From NCBI RefSeq assembly GCF_040270295.1, contig NZ_JBELOE010000265.1: a stretch of 64,000 nt of DNA, one strand, 5' to 3'. Positions 16,987-25,720 of this stretch are shown here, in pieces. The stretch is from Catenovulum sediminis (GTDB taxonomy: Bacteria > Pseudomonadota > Gammaproteobacteria > Enterobacterales > Alteromonadaceae). A program made the position numbers and the translations under genes. A model generated the notes under the pieces. It was not told the origin of the DNA, searched no databases, and was given only the letters and a program-made list of their open reading frames with translations. Position 1 is the stretch's first letter. The number at the start of each line of letters is the position of its first letter.

Positions 16987-18951
16987 TTATACCCTAGCTT
17001 CATTCCCAAGAGTTTGCATAATATTCTCGGCTTGCATCTCAGTGCTTTTACTGACCCTTATCGCTTTATCTTGTGCTTTATTGATGACAGTTTGAATATG
17101 CTTAACCGTTTTTTCAAAATCGGCCATGCTCGTTAGCTGATACTCTGCATTATGATAACTTTGTAAAGCTGCGCTGGCTGAACCTTGCGCTTGCAAACTG
17201 ACCTGCTCGGTTGCGCTTAACAAGCCTTCAGCTGTCGATTTTTGCTCGTTCGATAAACTGTCAATAGATTTAACAACTGAATCTAATTGCGCTGACGACT
17301 TTTTCAACTCTTCCAATATGCCTGAAATATCTGCCAACGATTCTTGTGTTCGCTTAGACAGATTTCGCACTTCATCAGCGACAACCGCGAAACCCCGCCC
17401 ATGCTCCCCTGCCCGCGCAGCTTCTATCGCGGCATTAAGCGCTAATAAATTTGTCTGTTCCGCAATACTGCCTATGGTATCAACTATGCTCGTTGCATTA
17501 TCGACCGATGTGAGCAAGCTTCCCACTGACTGGTAACTGGTTTGCGTCGCACTAAAAATTTTGTCTGTATTTGCCGTGACCTGTTGTATCTTGCCATTAC
17601 TGTCGAGAATTAACTCTTCAGTTTTTTGCGCATTTTGTTGCACCGTTTCTGCGCCAGAGAACACCTCTTGTGCAAGCATAACAAGCTTTTCAATAAGCCC
17701 TAACGCACCTTGCATATTAGTTTCTACATCACTGGTGTAAACTTCGATTTCTTTATTTTCATTAACGAGGCCATCCAATGATTGCGATATATGAAGTAGC
17801 TGTTCATTCTTACTTTCTTCTTCAGCCTCTCTTTTTTCTAACAACCTATTGAAACTAAATGCAACTTCATCAATTTCTGTTTTAACTGCTAACACAGGTA
17901 TCGGTTCAACAACCCCAGTAGAGACTAATTTTCTAAAACGAGAAGAAAGCCGACGTGTGGGCCGCACAACCCATCTGTACTGAAACCACGCAGAGATAAG
18001 CGCAAATAAAATCAGACCAGCAGCACCGCCATATAACAACAGCTTAGTTTGTTGCTCTACCTCTTTTTGATACTTCAGCAGCTCTCCTTCTAATTGAATA
18101 AAAGCTTTTTCGAACTGCGCTACTTTATGCGCAAGTTGTTCACTGGATTCGTTGACAAAACGCACCGAATCTTGAGTATTGACAAGCTCTTTTGGGTATC
18201 GTCGAATTTGAGAAGCTAAAGATGAGATAATCTCTTCGCCTTTTTCTTCGGGCATAATGGGCATACCTAAGGAAAATTCATCTTCTTCCTGTTCGGGATA
18301 TATCTCAAAACGCTTAAGCTGCCGAAGGTTTTCTACCGTCTGTTTCAGCTCATCAACAACCGCAAGTAACAATTCTGTACCTTGTATATCCGTTGGGTCG
18401 GCAAAAGTGCGCTGTCGACGATAACTTAACTCTGCAATTTGCTGCGCCAATTGAGCATTAAAAAAAGTGTATTGCTGAATCAATTGGTTGATATCTATAC
18501 CAGTTTGTTGCGCGCTTTGCTCCGTCCCTTGTTCAATATAATCCGTCAAACTTTCACTATCTGACAACATGCTTTTTTCTGCAAACTGCAACAAGGTTGC
18601 TGTTTTTCCACCCAGCTTGCCAGCAGCTCGTACATCTTCTTCAATAAAATTTAGCAGGACATCTAAATCATCTAGCAAGCTTTGGTAAATAGATTGATCG
18701 GCAAATTGTTTTTTAATAATTTGCAGCTGTTCAATTGCTGAATTGAGTTCAACAGAGTTACTTGTCCTTAAGTACCGATTGACATGGTTTTTAAAATTTT
18801 GAGTTAATCTATTTTTATTAACCTGATATTCAACCAAAGTATGAGTGACTTTACTTTTTTGGAAATTTGACCATGACAACAGTGCAACGAGGGAACAGCC
18901 AATTAAAACTAAAAATAAAGATGAATAAATTGAGAAACGTGAAATTTTCAT
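16987..18951 (-). CDS. Methyl-accepting chemotaxis protein
   Basis: This 654-residue transmembrane chemoreceptor has a membrane helix at about residues 9-27 and a helical periplasmic sensor of about 275 residues. A second membrane helix lies at about 305-325 (LLLYGGAAGLILFALISAWF), followed by a HAMP segment and a cytoplasmic signalling domain. The signalling hairpin is well preserved: EQTNLLALNAAIEAARAGE and GFAVVADEVRNLSKRTQESL. The sensor does not resemble Cache or 4HB families clearly and its ligand is unknown. Placement between the pit unit and ppk-ppx suggests sensing of phosphate or a linked signal, but that is inference from position only. It is transcribed away from the GcvR-like gene. 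Confidence 0.93.
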   Translation of the reverse strand: MKISRFSIYSSLFLVLIGCSLVALLSWSNFQKSKVTHTLVEYQVNKNRLTQNFKNHVNRYLRTSNSVELNSAIEQLQIIKKQFADQSIYQSLLDDLDVLLNFIEEDVRAAGKLGGKTATLLQFAEKSMLSDSESLTDYIEQGTEQSAQQTGIDINQLIQQYTFFNAQLAQQIAELSYRRQRTFADPTDIQGTELLLAVVDELKQTVENLRQLKRFEIYPEQEEDEFSLGMPIMPEEKGEEIISSLASQIRRYPKELVNTQDSVRFVNESSEQLAHKVAQFEKAFIQLEGELLKYQKEVEQQTKLLLYGGAAGLILFALISAWFQYRWVVRPTRRLSSRFRKLVSTGVVEPIPVLAVKTEIDEVAFSFNRLLEKREAEEESKNEQLLHISQSLDGLVNENKEIEVYTSDVETNMQGALGLIEKLVMLAQEVFSGAETVQQNAQKTEELILDSNGKIQQVTANTDKIFSATQTSYQSVGSLLTSVDNATSIVDTIGSIAEQTNLLALNAAIEAARAGEHGRGFAVVADEVRNLSKRTQESLADISGILEELKKSSAQLDSVVKSIDSLSNEQKSTAEGLLSATEQVSLQAQGSASAALQSYHNAEYQLTSMADFEKTVKHIQTVINKAQDKAIRVSKSTEMQAENIMQTLGNEARV

Positions 18952-19194
18952 CTAATGAAGAAAACCCTTAAAAATTAAAAGCCAGCGCAAGATACCAGCT
19001 TTAGATGACGTTTTTGTTACATCAGTCATAATTAAATAGCCTGTTAATTTTCGTATCTGAACTACACTTAATTTATCTTGTTCTGAGTATCCATATTATT
19101 GTAAAGATAATAAGAAAGTGATTGTTTTCAATAGAAATTTATGCGCTAATGAGTTTAAGAATGGCCCGCAATCAAAACAAACTGGGAGTGTAAG

Positions 19195-19716
19195 ATGCAA
19201 ATAAATCTAGTTATCTCATTAATCACGCGTGACAAGCCTGGTGTAATCGAGAAACTCTCTGCTGTGGTTAAAAAACATCAGGGAAATTGGTTGGCCAGTA
19301 ACTTTTGTCGTTTGTCAGGACAGTTTGCCGGTATCGTCGAAATTAGTTGCCCAACCGACGCTAAAACACAGCTAAGTGATGAAATAGCTGCGCGTTTAAA
19401 CCATGAAGCACAGATTCATATCGCTGAAGGGCAAGATGAGCAAAACCTGCAATCCAGACGAGCCCAACTGAGCGTTATGGGCAATGATAAAAGTGGTATT
19501 GTTAATCAAATCTCTGCAACCTTAGCTGAACACAATGTGAACTTGGTGAGACTCAATTCGACTTGTGAAAGTGCACCTAATTGGGGCAGTTTATTGTTCA
19601 AAGCAGATGCTACTTTAGAGATTCCAGAAACTGTAGATATAGATGATATTCAGGAAGCTTTGGAAGAGATTGCAAACGATTTAATCGTCGAAATTTCATT
19701 AAAATCGGCCGAGTAA
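19195..19716 (+). CDS. GcvR-like ACT-domain regulatory protein
   Basis: This 173-residue protein has two ACT domains. The first (about residues 1-75) begins VISLITRDKPGVIEKLSAVVKKHQGNW and continues SNFCRLSGQFAGIVEISCP. The second (about 88-170) has LSVMGNDKSGIVNQISATLAEHNVNLVRLNS. This arrangement matches the glycine cleavage transcriptional repressor GcvR family, whose E. coli member acts by binding GcvA and responding to glycine. No gcvA or gcv genes are nearby, so the partner is unknown. A purine-rich GGGAG motif sits about 7 bp before the ATG at 19195. It lies on the same strand as ppk1, 80-90 bp upstream of it, and may be co-transcribed. Confidence 0.85.
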   Translation: MQINLVISLITRDKPGVIEKLSAVVKKHQGNWLASNFCRLSGQFAGIVEISCPTDAKTQLSDEIAARLNHEAQIHIAEGQDEQNLQSRRAQLSVMGNDKSGIVNQISATLAEHNVNLVRLNSTCESAPNWGSLLFKADATLEIPETVDIDDIQEALEEIANDLIVEISLKSAE

Positions 19717-19804
19717 ACAAAATATAATCGTCATTAGCAATTAAATTGCAATAAAAGTAATATTTAATTGACCACAAGTATTAATAATAAAAAATATGAA
19801 AAGT

Positions 19805-21883
19805 ATGGCTAAAGAAAAAATATTGTTTGAGAAAGAGCTAAGTTGGCTATCTTTTAATGAACGTGTGTTGCAAGAAGCAGCAGACAAGAGCGTTCCGGTT
19901 GTCGAGAGAGTAAGATTTTTAGGGATTTTTTCTAATAACTTAGATGAGTTTTTTCGAGTTCGCGTTGCCGATGTCAGACGCCGATCAATCATCGAAAAAG
20001 AGCATGGCAGCGAAACACATGCCGCGCAATTATTAGTCGATATTCAGCAAAAAGTGTTGGAATTACAGACTCAGTTTGACTTGATTTACAAAGATGTGAC
20101 AAAAGCCTTAGCAAAACATAAAATATTTTTTGTAGACCATACTAAACTATCAAAGTTTCATGAAAACTGGCTGACAGATTTCTTCCAACAAGAAGTTTTA
20201 CGACATATTCGTCCTATTATACCCAGTAAAACACGCAAATTAATCGAGTTAATTGACGATAATACAACTTATTTAGCGGTTCAAATTAGTAAAAGCGAAG
20301 AGTACGAATATGCCATTATTGATGTTCCGACAGACGAAGTTTCTCGTTTTGTTTTACTGCCACCGGAAAAGAGTAAAGTTAAGAAAGAAGTGATTCTTTT
20401 GGACGATATTATTCAGCATAACCTTGAGTCTATTTTTCGCGGCTTTTTTGAGTTTGATAGCATTTGTGCTTATTCCTTTAAGTTAACTCGGGACGCAGAA
20501 TATTATATTGAAGACGAAATAGACCAAAGTTTAGTTGAGCAAATGTCTGAAAGTTTAAAACAAAGGTTTAGTTCAGACCCAACACGTGTGGTTTATGACA
20601 GAGATATGCCTTCAGGTATGTTGAAGTTCTTAAAAAAGCAGCTGTTAATATCCGATACGAATGAGGGTTTATTGCCCGGTGGTCGTTATCGAAATTTTAA
20701 AGACTTTATTGGCTATCCCAACTTCGGACGAAAATATCTAGAAAACACCGCGTTGCCTGCCTTAACCAACCAGCAATTTGCCAGTTTCGATAGTGCATTT
20801 GATGCAATCAGACACAAGGATATTTTATTATATTACCCGTACCACAAATTTGACCATTTTACCGAACTGGTTCGCCAAGCTGCATTTGATCCGGCGGTCT
20901 CTCATATCAAACTGAATATTTATCGGGTTGCCAAAAACTCGCGTATTATTCATTCACTGATGGATGCAGTTAAAAACGGTAAAAAAGTTTCAGTGGTTGT
21001 TGAACTCAAAGCGCGTTTCGATGAAGAAAATAACATTGAATGGTCTCGTGTGATGACAGATGCCGGAATTAAAGTACAGTTTGGTATTCCGACATTAAAA
21101 ATTCACTCTAAGTTATGCCTAATTCATCGCCGAGAAGGTGATGATGTCGTTCGTTACGCGCATTTAGGTACCGGTAACTTCCATGAAAAAACGGCAAAAA
21201 TCTATACCGACTTTAGCTTATTTACTTGTCATAAAGAAATAACCCGCGAAGTCGAAAACGTTTTTGATTTCATAGAGCATAGCTATAAACGTTTCAAGTT
21301 TTATCATCTAATGGTTTCACCGATTAATACGCGAATCACGATTACACAAATGATTGATCAAGAGATCAGTAATGCACGCGCACAAAAGCCGTGTGGCATT
21401 TCTGTTAAAATTAATAATTTAGTTGACGAGCCTATTATCCAAAAATTGTATGAAGCAAGCCAAGCTGGCGTAAAAATTCGCTTAATTATTAGAGGTATGT
21501 GCTCGTTAGTGCCTGGATTAAAAGGTATCAGTGAAAATATCCAAGTAATCAGTATAGTCGATCGTTTCTTAGAGCATCCTAGAGTGATGATATTTGAAAA
21601 TAACGGGGATAAAAAGGTCTTTATCTCATCGGCTGATTGGATGACTCGTAACATTGAGCATCGAATTGAAGTCAGTTGCCCAATTTACGAAACAAGCTTA
21701 AAACAGCGCATTATTGATATCTTCGAACTACAATTTAAAGATACAACCAAAGCACGTATTATTGATACTGAACAAAAAAATAAATACGTTCCCCGTGGTA
21801 ACCGTAAAAAATTGCGCTCACAAATTGAAACTTATAACTATTTAAAAAATGTTGAGCAAAACTATAGTACTGAAAATCCATAA
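19805..21883 (+). CDS. ppk1: Polyphosphate kinase Ppk1
   Basis: This enzyme of about 692 residues makes polyphosphate from the gamma-phosphate of ATP. It aligns throughout with E. coli Ppk: start EKILFEKELSWLSFNERVLQEAADKS, then FLGIFSNNLDEFFRVRVADV, NIYRVAKNSRIIHSLMDAVKNGKKV, and the phosphorylated histidine in LKIHSKLCLIHR. The second phospholipase-D-like half has VMIFENNGDKKVFISSADWMTRNIEHRIEV. I placed the start at ATG 19805 because it lines up with the E. coli N terminus; another in-frame ATG lies at 19796 and neither has a clear ribosome site. Its stop abuts the ppx reading frame. No Pho box was recognised upstream, unlike pstS and pstC. Confidence 0.96.
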   Translation: MAKEKILFEKELSWLSFNERVLQEAADKSVPVVERVRFLGIFSNNLDEFFRVRVADVRRRSIIEKEHGSETHAAQLLVDIQQKVLELQTQFDLIYKDVTKALAKHKIFFVDHTKLSKFHENWLTDFFQQEVLRHIRPIIPSKTRKLIELIDDNTTYLAVQISKSEEYEYAIIDVPTDEVSRFVLLPPEKSKVKKEVILLDDIIQHNLESIFRGFFEFDSICAYSFKLTRDAEYYIEDEIDQSLVEQMSESLKQRFSSDPTRVVYDRDMPSGMLKFLKKQLLISDTNEGLLPGGRYRNFKDFIGYPNFGRKYLENTALPALTNQQFASFDSAFDAIRHKDILLYYPYHKFDHFTELVRQAAFDPAVSHIKLNIYRVAKNSRIIHSLMDAVKNGKKVSVVVELKARFDEENNIEWSRVMTDAGIKVQFGIPTLKIHSKLCLIHRREGDDVVRYAHLGTGNFHEKTAKIYTDFSLFTCHKEITREVENVFDFIEHSYKRFKFYHLMVSPINTRITITQMIDQEISNARAQKPCGISVKINNLVDEPIIQKLYEASQAGVKIRLIIRGMCSLVPGLKGISENIQVISIVDRFLEHPRVMIFENNGDKKVFISSADWMTRNIEHRIEVSCPIYETSLKQRIIDIFELQFKDTTKARIIDTEQKNKYVPRGNRKKLRSQIETYNYLKNVEQNYSTENP

Positions 21884-21895
21884 GTGAGAGACACA

Positions 21896-23410
21896 ATGCA
21901 AACATCAAATCAGAGCAGTGATACCGAGTCCGATGGCACAGTTGCAGCATTAGATATCGGTTCCAATAGTTTCCACTTAATTGTTGCTCGGATAATTGAT
22001 GGCTCGCTACAAACACTTCACAAGGTGAAACAGCGCGTTCGTTTAGCGGATGGTTTATCTGAAGAGGGGGTTTTAGATGAAGAAGCAATGCAACGCGGAT
22101 TAAACACGCTCAGTCAAATGGCGCAGACTTTACAAAACGTGCCGCCTCAGAATGTCCGGGTTGTTGCTACTTATACGCTGCGCAAGGCCATAAATGCAGA
22201 CGAGTTTTTAACCCGAGCAGCAGAAGTTTTTCCTTACCCGATTGAAATTATCCCAGGTCGAGAAGAAGCGCGTTTGATATATCAAGGTATCGCACACACG
22301 GTATCTGGTACAGATAACCGTTTAGTGGTGGATATCGGTGGGGGGAGTACTGAATTTATTATTGGTCAGCATTTTACGCCACTAAAAGTAAATTCCCGTT
22401 CTATGGGCTGTGTCAGTTTTACCAAACAGTTTTTTCCAAAAGGCAAAATTACCGAGCGTTCTTTTCAACGTGCAGTACTGGCAGCCGAGCAAGAGTTAGA
22501 AGCAATAAGCGATGATTTTAGAGCCGCAGGCTGGCAACAATGTCACGGCACATCTGGCACGATAAAAGCAATTCGTGAAGCGATTGTACAGAATGGCTGG
22601 AGCAACGGCGAAATTAAAGCAACCCACCTTGAGAAACTGAAACAAACACTCATCGCATTTGATCACATAGACAATATCAATATTCCAGGTGTCAGTGAAC
22701 ATAGACGTCCTGTTTTGGCGGGCGGTTTAGCGGTTTTAATCGCTGCATTTGACAGTTTAAACATTCAACAGATGCGCTATGAAGATGCCGCTTTACGCGA
22801 AGGTGTGTTATACGAAATGGAAGAACGCTTCCAGCATCATGATATTCGTGAACGCACGGTTGAAAGCTTAACCACACGTTATTCAATAGATAGCCAGCAA
22901 GCCAAACGCGTACATCGCTCAGCTAATTTTATATTCGAACAAATTGCACAAGCTTGGCAATTTAATAAAAAAGATTATCAACAGTTATTAAGTTGGGCTG
23001 CACTACTGCATGAAATTGGCCTGCACATCCATTCTACTGCTTATCATAAACACTCAGCGTATATTCTGCAGTATACAGATATGCCGGGATTTAATACCGA
23101 AGAGCAACTTTTGGTCGCCATTTTGACACGCTACCATAGAAAAAAGTTTAAACCAGCAGACTTGCCAAAATTCAGTTTATTTAAAGCAAAAGCTGTGATC
23201 CGGTTAATTCGAATTCTACGTGTAGCATCTGTCTTGAATTTACGCCGTATTGAAGGTTATTTGCCAGCCTATCAAGTGGAAGTGGAAGATGAGCTCATAA
23301 AAATCACCTTTCCTGAAGGTTTTATTGAAGAGCAACAACTGTTAGCCGCCGACTTAACAGTCGAGCAAGATATTCAATCAGAATCAGGTTATCAGCTGGA
23401 ATTTTCTTAA
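21896..23410 (+). CDS. ppx: Exopolyphosphatase Ppx
   Basis: This 504-residue enzyme of the Ppx/GppA family releases phosphate from polyphosphate ends. The actin-like fold is seen in VAALDIGSNSFHLIVARI (phosphate loop 1) and LVVDIGGGSTEFIIGQHF (loop 2), with the conserved EEARLIYQGI between them. The C-terminal third is an HD-type helical domain (WAALLHEIGLHIHSTAYHKHSAYIL) as in E. coli Ppx, plus a final beta-rich part. I chose the ATG at 21896, preceded by a GAGAGA stretch; an in-frame GTG directly at 21884 abuts the ppk1 stop. The tight ppk1-ppx spacing indicates an operon controlling polyphosphate turnover. Confidence 0.94.
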   Translation: MQTSNQSSDTESDGTVAALDIGSNSFHLIVARIIDGSLQTLHKVKQRVRLADGLSEEGVLDEEAMQRGLNTLSQMAQTLQNVPPQNVRVVATYTLRKAINADEFLTRAAEVFPYPIEIIPGREEARLIYQGIAHTVSGTDNRLVVDIGGGSTEFIIGQHFTPLKVNSRSMGCVSFTKQFFPKGKITERSFQRAVLAAEQELEAISDDFRAAGWQQCHGTSGTIKAIREAIVQNGWSNGEIKATHLEKLKQTLIAFDHIDNINIPGVSEHRRPVLAGGLAVLIAAFDSLNIQQMRYEDAALREGVLYEMEERFQHHDIRERTVESLTTRYSIDSQQAKRVHRSANFIFEQIAQAWQFNKKDYQQLLSWAALLHEIGLHIHSTAYHKHSAYILQYTDMPGFNTEEQLLVAILTRYHRKKFKPADLPKFSLFKAKAVIRLIRILRVASVLNLRRIEGYLPAYQVEVEDELIKITFPEGFIEEQQLLAADLTVEQDIQSESGYQLEFS

Positions 23411-23462
23411 TTTTCTAAATTTTTTTAACTGTCTCAATTGTTTTTCTCATTCAACCTAAAGC

Positions 23463-23501
23463 GCCCGACTATGCACTTAGCCGGGCTGGTTTCTTCTTTT
23501 T
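23463..23501 (+). terminator. Possible ppx terminator inside the phoR 3' end
   Basis: GCCCG/CGGGC with additional CT/AG pairs makes an imperfect hairpin at 23463-23486, followed by a T-rich tail on the plus strand. It overlaps the end of phoR coding sequence on the other strand. The mismatch and interrupted T run make it uncertain. Confidence 0.4.
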
Positions 23502-24809
23502 GACAATTAACTCAGACGGAAAACTAAACCAAAAACAGCTGCCCTCTCCTACTTCACTGGATATTTCCAACTGGCTTTTGTGGTGGGCGAGAACATGTTT
23601 TACGATAGATAAACCTAAACCAGACCCACCCGTTGCGCGCGAGCGTGCTTTGTCGATTCGATAAAAGCGCTCTGTCAGACGAGATAAATGATGAGGCTCG
23701 ATACCATCGCCATTGTCGCTTACTTTAAAGACAGCTTGCTCATTTTCCAATTGCCAACTTACAATAATTTCACCATTGGACGGCGTATATCGAATTGCAT
23801 TTTTAACAAGATTAGTAAAAGCACTGCGTAACTCATCTTCAATGCCATGCATGAATAAATCTTTTTCAATATAAAAGCGGATTGTATGGCCTCTATCGGC
23901 ATTTAATTGTACAGCCTCTTTTTCAATCAAAGACAATAAATGAGGTACATCTATAATGTTCTCGTAAATATTGTCTTGATTCGCTTCAATTCGAGACAAT
24001 AACAATAGTTGATTGACTAAACTAAACATTCTAGTTGTTTGATCTGACATCATATCAACCGCTTTTGTACCGGGCAAAGCTTGCGCCATGTCCGGATCTT
24101 GCATCATTTCCAAATATCCCTGCAATACAGTGAGTGGCGTGCGCAATTCATGAGAAACGTTTGCGATAAAATCTTTGCGCATCTGATTCACTCTTTGCGT
24201 TTGTGTAACGTCACGCCCTAAAATTAAGAGTTGTCCCAGCGCATATGGCACCATTCGAACTTCAATAATATTATCACGATGCACGGGTGAAGGGATAAGG
24301 ATGGGTTCATCAACAAAATCGTTTGATACAGAATTTTTGTTGAAGTGTTCAATAAAATCTGGATAACGCAATAAATTAGTCACCAACAGACCGCCATCTT
24401 CAGGCCAGCGTAAACCAAATACATTACGAGCCAATCGATTACACCAGATAATTTGTCCGGTATCCTCAACAACAACAGCAGCATCGGGTAAAGCCTCTGC
24501 GCCGTCTCTAAAACGCTTTAAGACTTGTCCAAGTTCTTTTCTTCGCTGTCGATTTTTACGCTGTAATCGGTATATACCGTCGAAAACATCTGACCATAAG
24601 CCGTTACTCGAAGGTGGGTATAAGTTCTTTTTACTGGTTAACCAATCGCTTAACCGAATTAAGTTAAATGTGTACCAGAGCACTAAAGCAGACAGTAAAA
24701 AGATAATACAAAATAATATCGTACCGGTTATATATCCAATGGCTACGGCTAGAGCCAGAAACAAGATAAACCGGCTGATAGCTTTAAAATATTGCTCTGA
24801 TACTTGCAT
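23469..24809 (-). CDS. phoR: Phosphate regulon sensor histidine kinase PhoR
   Basis: This 446-residue inner-membrane histidine kinase senses phosphate status with PstSCAB-PhoU and phosphorylates PhoB. Two membrane helices lie near the N terminus (about residues 10-45), followed by a charged linker, a PAS domain (ALPDAAVVVEDTGQIIWCNRLA onward) and the kinase core. The phosphorylated His is in FIANVSHELRTPLTVLQGYL. The ATP-binding part shows NLVKNAIRYTP (N box), VSDNGDGI (G1) and GSGLGLSIVKHVL (G2). It has little periplasmic sequence, as usual for PhoR. It starts 3 bp after the phoB stop, so the pair is translated from one transcript. The 3' end is convergent with ppx. Confidence 0.97.
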   Translation of the reverse strand: MQVSEQYFKAISRFILFLALAVAIGYITGTILFCIIFLLSALVLWYTFNLIRLSDWLTSKKNLYPPSSNGLWSDVFDGIYRLQRKNRQRRKELGQVLKRFRDGAEALPDAAVVVEDTGQIIWCNRLARNVFGLRWPEDGGLLVTNLLRYPDFIEHFNKNSVSNDFVDEPILIPSPVHRDNIIEVRMVPYALGQLLILGRDVTQTQRVNQMRKDFIANVSHELRTPLTVLQGYLEMMQDPDMAQALPGTKAVDMMSDQTTRMFSLVNQLLLLSRIEANQDNIYENIIDVPHLLSLIEKEAVQLNADRGHTIRFYIEKDLFMHGIEDELRSAFTNLVKNAIRYTPSNGEIIVSWQLENEQAVFKVSDNGDGIEPHHLSRLTERFYRIDKARSRATGGSGLGLSIVKHVLAHHKSQLEISSEVGEGSCFWFSFPSELIVKKKKPARLSA

Positions 24810-24812
24810 TCA

Positions 24813-25511
24813 TTAAACTTTCGCTGAGAATCGATAACCTGCACCACGTACGGTCTGGATCATTTTATCGTGACCGTGTGCAGAAATTGCTTTACGTAGT
24901 CGACGAATATGAACATCCACCGTTCTGTCTTCAACATATACGTTAGTGCCCCATACATGGTCTAATAACTGCTCTCTACTGTATACCCGCTCAGGATGCG
25001 ACATAAAAAAGTGTAACAATTTGAATTCAGTTGGTCCCATGTCTAAACCATCTTCATTTGCCGTTACACGGTGTGAAACCGGATCGAGTTTTAACCCTTG
25101 CACTTGAATCATTTCTTCAACACTGGTCGGTGCTGCACGGCGCATTACCGCCCGGATACGGGCTAATAACTCTTTAGGTGAAAACGGTTTGGTCATATAA
25201 TCGTCTGCACCAACTTCTAATCCACGAATTTTGTCTTCTTCTTCCCCACGTGCTGTCAGCATTATAATGGGAATATCACGGGTAAACTCACTTTGTTTCA
25301 ATCGCTTCGCTAACTGAATACCACTTCCACCCGGTAACATCCAATCCAATAAGATTAAATCAGGATAAGGTTCAGTAATTTTGTCTAAAGCTTCCCCATA
25401 GGTTTCCGCTTCCAATGTGTAATAACCTTTTTGTTCTAATGCAAAAACCAACATGTCTCGAATTGGCATTTCATCTTCTACAACAAGAATTCGGCTTGAC
25501 ATATTTTTCAT
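24813..25511 (-). CDS. phoB: Phosphate regulon response regulator PhoB
   Basis: This 232-residue OmpR-family regulator activates phosphate-starvation genes by binding Pho boxes. The receiver domain (about residues 6-125) has the acidic pocket VVEDEMPIRDM, the phosphorylated Asp in LILLDWMLPGGSGI, and the conserved Lys in YMTKPFSPKELLARIRAVMRR. The C-terminal winged helix includes LDMGPTEFKLLHFFMSHPERVYSREQLL and the recognition segment EDRTVDVHIRRLRKAIS. I kept the ATG at 25511, although MSSRILVVEDE starting three codons later is also possible. A weak Pho box in the right orientation and a strong one in the reverse orientation lie upstream. Confidence 0.97.
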   Translation of the reverse strand: MKNMSSRILVVEDEMPIRDMLVFALEQKGYYTLEAETYGEALDKITEPYPDLILLDWMLPGGSGIQLAKRLKQSEFTRDIPIIMLTARGEEEDKIRGLEVGADDYMTKPFSPKELLARIRAVMRRAAPTSVEEMIQVQGLKLDPVSHRVTANEDGLDMGPTEFKLLHFFMSHPERVYSREQLLDHVWGTNVYVEDRTVDVHIRRLRKAISAHGHDKMIQTVRGAGYRFSAKV

Positions 25512-25552
25512 CTCATATTGCTGTCTACTTAGTTTGATTATCTTTTAGTTAT

Positions 25553-25570
25553 TTGACATTTTTATGAAAC
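25553..25570 (-). promoter_or_regulatory. Weak Pho box upstream of phoB
   Basis: On the minus strand GTTTCAT (25564-25570) and ATGTCAA (25553-25559) are 11 bp apart with an AAAA spacer, 42-59 bp before the phoB start. Each matches CTGTCAT at about five of seven positions. Orientation and position fit autoregulation by PhoB. Confidence 0.45.
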
Positions 25571-25689
25571 CAAGACAAAGAATGCGACAAATTTGCAATA
25601 AATATGTCATTGGGTGTTCTTTTTGGCCTATCTTAGTCCTTGAAACAATAGGATTTATCACATTCTGTAAAAATGACACCCACCCAACA

Positions 25690-25707
25690 ATGTCACATAA
25701 CTGTCAC
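25690..25707 (+). promoter_or_regulatory. Strong Pho box in reverse orientation between der and phoB
   Basis: ATGTCAC (25690-25696) and CTGTCAC (25701-25707) form a near-consensus Pho box with a 4-bp ATAA spacer. It reads on the plus strand, pointing into the 3' end of der, and is about 180-196 bp upstream of phoB. No plus-strand gene follows, so its use is unclear. Confidence 0.6.
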
Positions 25708-25720
25708 ATTTAAATCTAGC

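Noticed and set aside
19717..19804. Pho box upstream of ppk1
   Set aside because: No CTGTCAT-type pair with 11-bp spacing was found; only an AT-rich short inverted repeat GCAATT-A-AATTGC.
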